Assembly (NCBI RefSeq): GCF_038502225.1 | Contig: NC_091308.1 | Location: 22,421,614-22,485,613 of the forward strand | DNA from: Cherax quadricarinatus | Lineage: Eukaryota > Arthropoda > Malacostraca > Decapoda > Parastacidae | Direction of reading: 5' to 3' | DNA: 64,000 bases | Shown here: positions 56,691 to 64,000 of the stretch, one piece after another | Position numbering within the stretch: the first letter of the stretch is position 1 | Layout of the letters: each line of letters begins with the position of its first letter | Notes under the pieces: model-generated | What the model saw: the letters and a program-made list of their open reading frames with translations, nothing else | What the model was told of the DNA's origin: nothing | Database searches by the model: none | Translations under genes and position numbers: made by a program

Positions 56691-57274
56691 TGTGCCCAAG
56701 AGTGATTATTATTAGTATTACGTAATGTTTTCCCTCCACCTGGCAACCACAACTCCATAGCACATAAGCAGCATGTTTATATGCTATGTAACCTGTTTCT
56801 TATATAATTTTGAAGAAAATATCATAGATGGATTAATGAAAATGTCTATATTGATGTAAAATTAGACATTTAATGTGCCCAAGAGTGATTATTATTACAT
56901 AACAGAGAGATGTGCTCATGGAGAATGTATACAAATCAGGTGGTGCGTGCAGTATTTGAAAGACTGCTTGCCGTATAGAAAATTTTGGTCATAATTTGAG
57001 ATCGCCGTATTAGTGGAACACCATAAAGCGAAACGCCAAAAAGCAGGGCCCTACTGTATAACAAGAAATGTTTTTCCCTATTCACTTTTTAACTAACCCA
57101 AATACATTATTAAGTCAAAACTGTTCATGAAATCCATGAATGCTTACCCATTCAAGAATTCACAACTAGTGGTTTCCAGTTTTCAAAAATATACTTTGTC
57201 CCTAATGTCTCACAACACTTTCAAGGGTTACTTATTAAAATTATGAAAAATATAATTTGATAGAACGGGATACC
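56691..57274. repeat. Decayed repeat unit and a lone Tigger1-like end
   Basis: Two further copies of the 'gtgcccaagagtgattatta' unit (about 56692 and 56873). At 57010-57056 the sequence 'aaagcgaaacgcc', 'agcagggccctactg' then TA resembles a pogo/Tigger right end. No matching left end was found. The remainder to 57274 shows no gene. Confidence 0.45.
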
Positions 57275-57590
57275 AGGTATATCTTGCTACTTCTACTCAC
57301 ACTACATAAGCATGTACATGCATGTGTATATACACACACCAATCTGAGCTTTCTTCTATTTTCTTAATAGTTCTTGTTCTTTCTTTCCTATTATCTCTAT
57401 GGGGAAGTGGAAAAGAATTCTTCCTCTGTAAGCCATGCATGTCATAAGAGGTGACTAAAATGTCAGGAGCAAGGGGCTACTAACTCCTCCTCCTGTATAA
57501 ATTACTAAATTTAAGAGAGAAAGCCTCTCATTTTTCATTTTAGGTCACCCTGTCTCAATGGAATATGGCCAGTTCATTAAAAAAAAAATT
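57275..57590 (+). mobile_element. RTE-derived non-autonomous element (5' leader joined to 3' tail)
   Basis: The left part matches the 5' leader of the full RTE copy read on its strand ('cttgctacttctactcacac', 'ctatggggaagtgg', 'cataagaggtgactaaaatg'). It jumps to the RTE 3' tail ('ttaggtcaccctgtctcaat') and ends in an A run. No coding sequence. Same design as 37240-37480. Confidence 0.7.
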
Positions 57591-57634
57591 AACGCTGGCC
57601 GTCTCCCACCCAGGAACTATATATATATACAGGG

Positions 57635-58110
57635 GAAGGAAGGCGGGGTAAGGATTGTCCTCGAAAAGGTTGGAAGGAAGGGGTAAGGGAGGTTTTGTGG
57701 GCGAGGGGCTTGGACTTCCAGCAGGCGTGCATCAGCGTGTTAGATAGGAGTGAATGGAGACGAATGATACTTGGGACCTGACGATCTGTTGGAGTGTGAG
57801 CAGGGTAATATTTAGTGAAGGAATTCAGGGAAACCGGTTATTTTCATATAGTCGGACTTGGGTCCTGGAAATGGGAAGTACAATGCCTGCACTTTAAAGG
57901 AGGGGTTTGGGATATTGGCAGTTTGGAGGGATATGTTGTGTATCTTTATACGTATATGCTTCTAAACTGTTGTATTCTGAGCACCTCTGCAAAAGCAGTG
58001 ATAATGTGTGAGTGTGGTGAAAGTGTTGAATGATGATGAAAGTATTTTCTTTTTTGGGGATTTTCTTTCTTTTTTGGGTCACCCTGCCTCGGTGGGAGAC
58101 AGCCGACTTG
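57635..58110 (+). mobile_element. RTE 3' end, plus orientation (left arm of an inverted pair)
   Basis: C-terminal coding remnants ('gtaagggaggttttgtgggc', 'cgtgttagataggagtgaat') and the full 3' non-coding tail to 'gtcaccctgcctcggtggga'. It faces the minus-strand copy starting at 58183. Confidence 0.85.
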
Positions 58111-58118
58111 TTGGGGGG

Positions 58119-58124
58119 AAAAAA

Positions 58125-58170
<46 letters not shown>

Positions 58171-58182
58171 TTTTTTTTTTCA
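58119..58182. repeat. (CA)n(TA)n(T)n microsatellite between the inverted RTE arms
   Basis: A CA run (about 58126-58149), a TA run (to about 58170) and a T run form the spacer of the RTE palindrome. Confidence 0.95.
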
Positions 58183-59150
58183 ACAAGTCGGCCGTCTCCC
58201 ACCGAGGCAGGGTGACCCAAAAAAGAAAGAAAATCCCCAAAAAGAAAATACTTTCATCATCATTCAACACTTTCACCACACTCGCACATTATCACTGTTT
58301 TTGCAGAGGTGCTCAGAATACAACAGTCTAGAAGCATACACATATAAAGATACACAACATATCCCTCCAAACTGCCAATATCCCAAACCCCTCCTTTAAA
58401 GTGCAGGCATTGTACTTCCCATTTCCAGGACTCAAGTCCGACTATATGAAAATAACCGGTTTCCCTGAATCCCTTCACTAAATATTACCCTGCTCACACT
58501 CCAACAGATCGTCAGGTCCCAAGTACCATTCGTCTCCATTCACTCCTATCTAACACGCTCACGCACGCTTGCTGGAAGTCCAAGCCCCTTACCCACAAAA
58601 CCTCCTTTACCCCCTCTCTCCAACCCTTTCGAGGACGACCCCTACCCCGCCTTCCTTCCCCTATAGATTTATATGCTTTCCATGTCATTCTACTTTGATC
58701 CATTCTCTCTAAATGACCAAACCACCTCAACAACCCCTCTTCTGCCCTCTGACTAATACTTTTATTAACTCCACACCTTCTCCTAATTTCCACACTCCGA
58801 ATTTTCTGCATAATATTTACACCACACATTGCCCTTAAACAGGACATCTCCACTGCCTCCAACCGTCTCCTCGCTGCTGCATTTACCACCCAAGCTTCAC
58901 ACCCATATAAGAGTGTTGGTACTACTATACTTTCATACATTCCCTTCTTTGCCTCCATAGATAACGTTTTTTGACTCCACATATACCTCAACGCACCACT
59001 CACCTTTTTTCCCTCATCAATTCTATGATTAACCTCATCCTTCATAAATCCATCCGCCGACACGTCAACTCCCAAGTATCTGAAAACATTCACTTCTTCC
59101 ATACTCCTCCTCCCCAATTTGATATCCAATTTTTCTTTATCCAAATCTAA
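58183..59150 (-). mobile_element. RTE 3' end, minus orientation (right arm and beyond)
   Basis: Starts with the reversed tail (caacaagtcggccgtctccc) and extends to the middle of the C-terminal domain, where it meets the TA microsatellite. The first roughly 480 bp are the inverted partner of 57635-58110. Contains the open frame at 58512-59144. Confidence 0.85.
58512..59144 (-). CDS. RTE ORF C-terminal fragment, 210 codons, open
   Basis: Almost identical to the last 210 codons of the 971-codon ORF at 59968-62883: [64 protein letters not shown], and the end [12 protein letters not shown]. One codon (Arg, RRRCGV) is extra relative to the long copy. This C-terminal part follows the RT domain and has no catalytic motif. 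The fragment has no RT and is a 5'-truncated insertion; the apparent start Met is only the first ATG inside the domain. Confidence 0.75.
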   Translation of the reverse strand: MDKEKLDIKLGRRSMEEVNVFRYLGVDVSADGFMKDEVNHRIDEGKKVSGALRYMWSQKTLSMEAKKGMYESIVVPTLLYGCEAWVVNAAARRRLEAVEMSCLRAMCGVNIMQKIRSVEIRRRCGVNKSISQRAEEGLLRWFGHLERMDQSRMTWKAYKSIGEGRRGRGRPRKGWREGVKEVLWVRGLDFQQACVSVLDRSEWRRMVLGT

Positions 59151-59209
59151 ATATATATATATATCTATATATATCTATATATCTATATATATCTATATAT
59201 CTATATATA

Positions 59210-59268
<59 letters not shown>

Positions 59269-59312
59269 CATGACACTTACTTTTATTGAAGATATATATA
59301 TATCTTCTTACT

Positions 59313-59347
<35 letters not shown>

Positions 59348-59362
59348 ACTTTCCTAAAATGG

Positions 59363-59433
<71 letters not shown>

Positions 59434-59628
59434 GCTTTCTTGGGGCCCATATATATATATATATATTCCGAGTGTATGCTTGGATGTTACCGCGGAGGCT
59501 GGCTGGTAAACAATTTTTGAGGGCACATTGGACGCGTCTCGGACGAAAATCGGTATGCGGGTTTTTAATCAACAAAAAGTATATGCGGATCGCTATGCGA
59601 TGCCATCGTTATGCGGGGGTCCACTGTA
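59150..59628 (-). repeat. TA microsatellites interleaved with ordered scraps of a Tigger copy
   Basis: Between TA runs are short words that occur in the same order in the Tigger copy at 52066-53013: 'attacatgacacttact' (59265, compare 52253), 'ctaaaatgggcca' (59351, compare 52498), 'gaagctttcttggggcccat' (59431, compare 52744). After the last TA run the normal Tigger end is continuous to 'cgggggtccactg' at 59623. The copy seems to have had internal blocks replaced by TA runs, or the assembly is wrong here. Confidence 0.7.
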
Positions 59629-59631
59629 TAT

Positions 59632-62600
59632 TTTTTCAACAAGTCGGCCGTCTCCCACCGAGGCAGGGTGACCCAAAAAAGAAAGAAAATCCCCAAAAAG
59701 AAAATACTTTCATCATCATTCAACACTTTCACCACACTCACACATTATCACTGCTTTTGCAGAGGTGCTCAGAATACAACAGTTTAGAAGCATATATGTA
59801 TAGAGATACACAACATATCCCTCCAAACTGCGAATATCCCAAACCCCTCCTTTAAAGTGCAGGCATTGTACTTCCCATTTCCAGGACTCAAGTCCGACTA
59901 TATGAAAATAACCGGTTTCCCTGAATCCCTTCACTAAATATTACCCTGCTCACACTCCAACAGATCGTCAGGTCCCAAGTATCATTCGTCTCCATTCACT
60001 CCTATCTAACACGCTCACGCACGCTTGCTGGAAGTCCAAGCCCCTCACCCACAAAACCTCCTTTACCCCCTCTTTCCAACCCTTTCGAGGACGACCCCTA
60101 CCCCTCTTTCCTTCCCCTATAGATTTATATGCTTTCCATGTCATTCTACTTTGATCCATTCTCTCTAAATGACCAAACCACCTCAACAACCCCTCTTCTG
60201 CCCTCTGACTAATGCTTTTATTAACTCCACACCTTCTAATTTCCACACTCCGAATTTTCTGCATAATATTTACACCACACATTGCCCTTAGACAGGACAT
60301 CTCCACTGCCTCCAACCGTCTCCTCGCTGCTGCATTTACCACCCAAGCTTCACATCCATATAAGAGTGTTGGTACTACTATACTTTCATACATTCCCTTC
60401 TTTGCCTCCATAGATAACGTTTTTTGACTCCACATATACCTCAACGCACCACTCACTTTTTTTCCCTCATCAATTCTATGATTAACCTCATCCTTCATAA
60501 ATCCATCCGCCGACACGTCAACTCCCAAGTATCTGAAAACATTCACTTCTTCCATACTCCTCCTCCAGAATTTGATATCCAATTTTTCTTTATCTAAATC
60601 ATTTGATACCCTCATCACCTTACTCTTTTCTATGTTCACTTTCAACTTTCTACCTTTACACACATTCTCATCCACTAACCTTTGTAATTTTTCTTTAGAA
60701 TCTCCCATAAGCACAGTATCATCAGCAAAAAGTAACTGTGTCAATTCCCATTTTGAATTTGATTCCCCATAATTTAATCCCATCCCTCTCCCGAACACCC
60801 TAGCATTTACTTCTTTTACAACCCCATCTATAAATATATTAAACAACCATGGTGACATTACACATCCCTGTCTAAGACCTACTTTTACCGGGAAGTATTC
60901 TCCCTCTCTTCTACACACCCTAACCTGAGCCTCACTATCCTCATAAAAGCTCTTTACAGCATTTAGTAACTTACCACCTATTCCATATACTTGCAACATC
61001 TGCCACATTGCTCCTCTATCCACTCTATAATATGCCTTTTGTAAATCCATAAATGCAATAAAAACTTCCCTACCTTTATCTAAATACTGTTCACATATAT
61101 GTTTCAATGTAAACACTTGATCTACACATCCCCTACCCACTCTGAAGCCTCCTTGCTCGTCCGCAATTCTACATTCTGTCTTACCTCTAATTCTTTCAAT
61201 TATAACCCTACCGTATACTTTTCCTGGTATACTCAGTAAACTTGTTCCTCTATAATTTTTACAATCTCTTTTGTCCCCTTTCCCTTTATATAAAGGGACT
61301 ATACATGCTCTCCGCCAATCCCTAGGTACCTTCCCCTCTTTCATACATTTATTAAACAAAAGTACCAACCACTCCAACACTATATCCCCCCCTGCTTTTA
61401 ACATTTCTGTCATGATCCCATCAGTTCCAGCTGCTTTACCCCCTTTCATTCTACGTAATGCCTCACGTACCTCCACCACACTTACATTCTGCTCTTCTTC
61501 ACTCCTAAAAGATGGTATACCTCCCTGGCCAGTGCATGAAATTACCGCCTCCCTTTCTTCCTTAACATTTAAAAGTTCCTCAAAATATTCTCGCCATCTA
61601 CCTAATACCTCCCTCTCCCCATCTACTAACTCCCCTACTCTGTTTTTAACTGACAAATCCATACTTTCCCTAGGCTTTCTTAACTTGTTTAACTCACTCC
61701 AAAATTTTTTCTTATTTTCATAAAAATTTCTTGACAGTGCCTCTCCCACTCTTTCATCTGCTCTCCTTTTGCACTCTCTCACCACTCTCTTCACCTTTCT
61801 TTTACTCTCCATATACTCTGCTCTTCTTATAACACTTCTGCTTTGTAAAAACCTCTCATAAGCTACCTTTTTCTCTTTTATCACACCCTTTACTTCATCA
61901 TTCCACCAATCACTCCTCTTTCCTCCTGCCCCCACCCTCCTATAACCACAAACTTCTGCCCCACATTCTAATACTGCATTTTTAAAACTATTCCAACCCT
62001 CTTCAACCCCCCCACTACTCATCTTTGCACTAGCCCACCTTTCTGCCAATAGTCGCTTATATCTCGCCCGAACTTCCTCCTCCCTTAGTTTATACACTTT
62101 CACCTCCCTCTTACTTGTTGTTGCCACCTTCCTCTTTTCCCATCTACCTCTTACTCTAACTGTAGCTACAACTAAATAATGATCCGATATATCAGTTGCC
62201 CCTCTATAAACATGTACATCCTGGAGCCTACCCATCAACCTTTTATCCACCAATACATAATCTAACAAACTACTTTCATTACGTGCTACATCATACCTTG
62301 TATATTTATTTATCCTCTTTTTCATAAAATATGTATTACTTATTACCAAATTTCTTTCTACACATAGCTCAATTAAAGGCTCCCTATTTACATTTACCCC
62401 TGGCACCCCAAAATTACCTACTACTCCCTCCATAACATTTTTACCCACTTTAGCATTGAAATCCCCAACTACCATTACTCTCACACTTGATTCAAAACTC
62501 CCCACGCATTCACTCAACATTTCCCAGAATCTCTCTCTCTCCTCTACACTTCTCTCTTCTCCAGGTGCATACACGCTTACTATAACCCACTTTTCACATC

Positions 62601-63297
62601 CAATCTTTATTTTACTCCACATAATCCTTGAATTTATACATTTGTAGTCCCTCTTTTCCTGCCATAGCTTATCCTTCAACATTATTGCTACTCCTTCTTT
62701 AGCTCTAACTCTATTTGAAACCCCTGACCTAATCCCATTTATTCCTCTCCATTGAAACTCTCCCACCCCCTTCAGCTTTGTTTCACTTAAAGCCAGGACA
62801 TCCAGTTTCTTCTCATTCATAACATCCACAATCATCTCTTTCTTATCATTTGCACAACATCCACGCACATTCAGACTTCCCACTTTGACAATTTTCTTCT
62901 TCTTATTCTTTTTAGTAATCTTTACAGGAAAAGGGGTTACTAGCCCACTGTTCCCGGCATTTTAGTTGACTTTTACAACACGCATGGCTTACAGAGGAAA
63001 GATTCTTATTCCACTTCCCCATGGATATAAAAGGAAAAGTAATAAGACCAAGAACTATTAAGATAAAATCAAAGAAAACTCAGATGAGTGTGTATAAATA
63101 AACGTGTACATGTATGTGTAGTGTGACCTAAGTGTAAGTAGAAGTAGCAAGACGTACCTGTAATCTTGCATATTTATGAGACAGACAAAAGACACCAGCA
63201 ATCCTACCATCATGTAAAACAATTACAGGCTTTCGTTTTACACTCACTTGGCAGGACGGTAGTACCTCCCTGGGTGGTTGCTGTCTACCAACCTACT
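59632..63297 (-). mobile_element. Full-length RTE-type LINE
   Basis: On the minus strand the element runs from a 5' leader near 63297 (gtaggttggtagacagcaac) through one long ORF to a 3' tail ending 'gacggccgacttgttgaaaa' at 59632. A single endonuclease/RT ORF with no RNase H domain, and this short tail, fit the RTE clade. Five other partial copies in the window share its 3' end. Confidence 0.85.
59968..62883 (-). CDS. RTE endonuclease/reverse transcriptase, 971 codons, uninterrupted
   Basis: The frame opens MGSLNVRGCC. Residues 1-240 form an APE-type endonuclease: Glu34 in ALSETKL, Asp141 and Asn143 in VVGDFNAKVG, and ISDHYLVV at 232-239. A linker precedes the RT domain: KGGKAAGTDGI (480-490), KNYRGTSLL (542-550), Asp613 in FMDLQKAYYRVDR (AYYRV is unusual; AYDRV or AFDRV is usual), LRQGCVMSPWLFNIFIDG (670-687) and the catalytic LLFADDTVL (717-725). 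The C-terminal domain has [14 protein letters not shown] and GRGRPRKGW, ending [12 protein letters not shown]. No stop or frameshift was seen. A short gap between LQRLVDE and NVCKGRKLK, relative to the 33.7-kb copy, suggests a small in-frame deletion. The protein would nick target DNA and prime reverse transcription from the nick. Of the coding copies in this window it is the most likely to be active. Confidence 0.85.
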   Translation of the reverse strand: MGSLNVRGCCANDKKEMIVDVMNEKKLDVLALSETKLKGVGEFQWRGINGIRSGVSNRVRAKEGVAIMLKDKLWQEKRDYKCINSRIMWSKIKIGCEKWVIVSVYAPGEERSVEERERFWEMLSECVGSFESSVRVMVVGDFNAKVGKNVMEGVVGNFGVPGVNVNREPLIELCVERNLVISNTYFMKKRINKYTRYDVARNESSLLDYVLVDKRLMGRLQDVHVYRGATDISDHYLVVATVRVRGRWEKRKVATTSKREVKVYKLREEEVRARYKRLLAERWASAKMSSGGVEEGWNSFKNAVLECGAEVCGYRRVGAGGKRSDWWNDEVKGVIKEKKVAYERFLQSRSVIRRAEYMESKRKVKRVVRECKRRADERVGEALSRNFYENKKKFWSELNKLRKPRESMDLSVKNRVGELVDGEREVLGRWREYFEELLNVKEEREAVISCTGQGGIPSFRSEEEQNVSVVEVREALRRMKGGKAAGTDGIMTEMLKAGGDIVLEWLVLLFNKCMKEGKVPRDWRRACIVPLYKGKGDKRDCKNYRGTSLLSIPGKVYGRVIIERIRGKTECRIADEQGGFRVGRGCVDQVFTLKHICEQYLDKGREVFIAFMDLQKAYYRVDRGAMWQMLQVYGIGGKLLNAVKSFYEDSEAQVRVCRREGEYFPVKVGLRQGCVMSPWLFNIFIDGVVKEVNARVFGRGMGLNYGESNSKWELTQLLFADDTVLMGDSKEKLQRLVDENVCKGRKLKVNIEKSKVMRVSNDLDKEKLDIKFWRRSMEEVNVFRYLGVDVSADGFMKDEVNHRIDEGKKVSGALRYMWSQKTLSMEAKKGMYESIVVPTLLYGCEAWVVNAAARRRLEAVEMSCLRAMCGVNIMQKIRSVEIRRCGVNKSISQRAEEGLLRWFGHLERMDQSRMTWKAYKSIGEGKRGRGRPRKGWKEGVKEVLWVRGLDFQQACVSVLDRSEWRRMILGT

Positions 63298-63306
63298 ATA
63301 TATATA

Positions 63307-63508
63307 CAGTGGACCCCCGGTTAACGATATTTTTTCACTCCAGAAGTATGTTCAGGTGCCAGTACTGACCGAATTTGTTCCCATAAGAAATATTGTGAAG
63401 TAGATTAGTCCATTTCAGACCCCCAAACATACACGTACAAACGCACTTACATAAATACACTTACATAATTGGTCACATTCGGAGGTAATCGTTATGCGGG
63501 GGTCCACT
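63307..63508. mobile_element. Short Tigger MITE (about 203 bp)
   Basis: Left end cagtggacccccggttaacg after TA; the right end gcgggggtccacta has a final G to A change merging with the TA run. Nearly identical to 11476-11678. Confidence 0.85.
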
Positions 63509-63534
63509 ATATATATATATATATATATATATAT

Positions 63535-63919
63535 GTCGTGCCGAATAGGCAGAACTTGCGATCTTGGCTTAAATAGCAACGCTCATCTTGCCATATAGGA
63601 CAAGTGAAAATTTGTGTATGCAATAATTTTGCCAAAATCATTCTGAACCTTACGAAAAAAATATATTTTACTGTGTTTGTTTAGTATTAAATTATTGTAA
63701 ACAAATCTAAAATATATTTAGTTGGGTTAGGCTAAAATAAATTGCGCTTGTTATAATAAGGTTAGGTAAGTTTTCTAAGTTCCTTTTGGTGCAAAATTAA
63801 AAATTTTTACATCAACATTAATGAAAAAAATATATCTATAAACGTATAAGAGAAAATTTTAGAAAGGATTTAATTTTAAATGAGTTCTTGCTAATTGACC
63901 AGTTTTACATATTCGGCAC

Positions 63920-63922
<3 letters not shown>
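63535..63922. mobile_element. Non-autonomous element with 13-bp inverted ends gtcgtgccgaata
   Basis: gtcgtgccgaata at 63535-63547 and its complement tattcggcacgac at 63910-63922 bound a 388-bp AT-rich, non-coding body, and TA runs lie on both sides. I recall this as a frequent decapod repeat. The superfamily is not determined; insertion in TA-rich DNA would fit a Tc1/mariner-like target. Confidence 0.75.

Positions 63923-64000
<78 letters not shown>
63923..64000. repeat. (TA)n microsatellite
   Basis: Uninterrupted TA run to the window end. Confidence 0.95.

Noticed and set aside
61271..61723. 150-codon plus-strand frame
   Set aside because: Antisense shadow of the intact RTE ORF.

Overview
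This window looks like animal, most likely decapod crustacean, nuclear DNA. It is AT-rich, dense in transposon remnants, and has only one plausible host exon. The organism call rests on repeats I recognise as common in crayfish, lobster and shrimp genomes: CR1-type tails ending in a 'gttcttatgttctta'-like motif, 'gaaacgtttcgcc' Penelope-like tails, the 'gtcgtgccgaata' inverted-repeat element, and tRNA-derived SINEs. This is inference; no database was searched.

Layout. 1-15661 is mainly non-coding and probably intronic or intergenic. It holds a Tigger2-like pogo element with a second Tigger-like element and a tRNA SINE nested inside, a decayed RTE LINE, a decayed Tc1 transposase, a deleted Tigger copy, and a Penelope-like tail with a hammerhead-like core. 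At 15662 a good 3' splice site opens a short terminal exon followed by about 4.5 kb of low-repeat sequence that could be its 3' UTR. 20.6-25.5 kb holds short retroposons, a second hammerhead-like core, a piggyBac-type MITE and pieces of a minus-strand CR1 LINE. 25.5-33.0 kb is a piggyBac MITE split by a 6.1-kb minus-strand LTR retrotransposon with two LTRs, a 5-bp target duplication, a primer-binding site and a SCAN-like Gag plus protease. Its integrase zinc domain lies before RNase H, and RNase H runs into the 3' LTR, which is the Gmr1-like order. A related solo LTR is nested in it. 33-43 kb holds an RTE pseudogene, more MITEs, deleted Tigger copies and a nearly complete but broken piggyBac transposon. 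43.6-52 kb is a deep nest: a Tigger copy holds a full-length CR1 LINE, itself interrupted by a piggyBac MITE, an RTE fragment and a tRNA-SINE array, each with a readable target duplication. 52-57 kb is a decayed long-period repeat region carrying two further deleted Tigger copies and a large minisatellite. 57-64 kb is RTE territory, with a near-perfect inverted pair of 3' ends and a full-length element with an uninterrupted 971-codon endonuclease/reverse-transcriptase ORF.

The coding sequences form no host pathway; they belong to elements that insert into each other. Autonomous families (RTE, CR1, piggyBac, Gmr1-like LTR) sit beside non-autonomous derivatives that reuse their ends: piggyBac MITEs with TTAA, Tigger MITEs with TA, and RTE 5'-end/3'-tail fusions. 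The nesting order gives a relative age for most insertions. Motif and frame calls were read by eye from translations; family assignments are from memory of the families.
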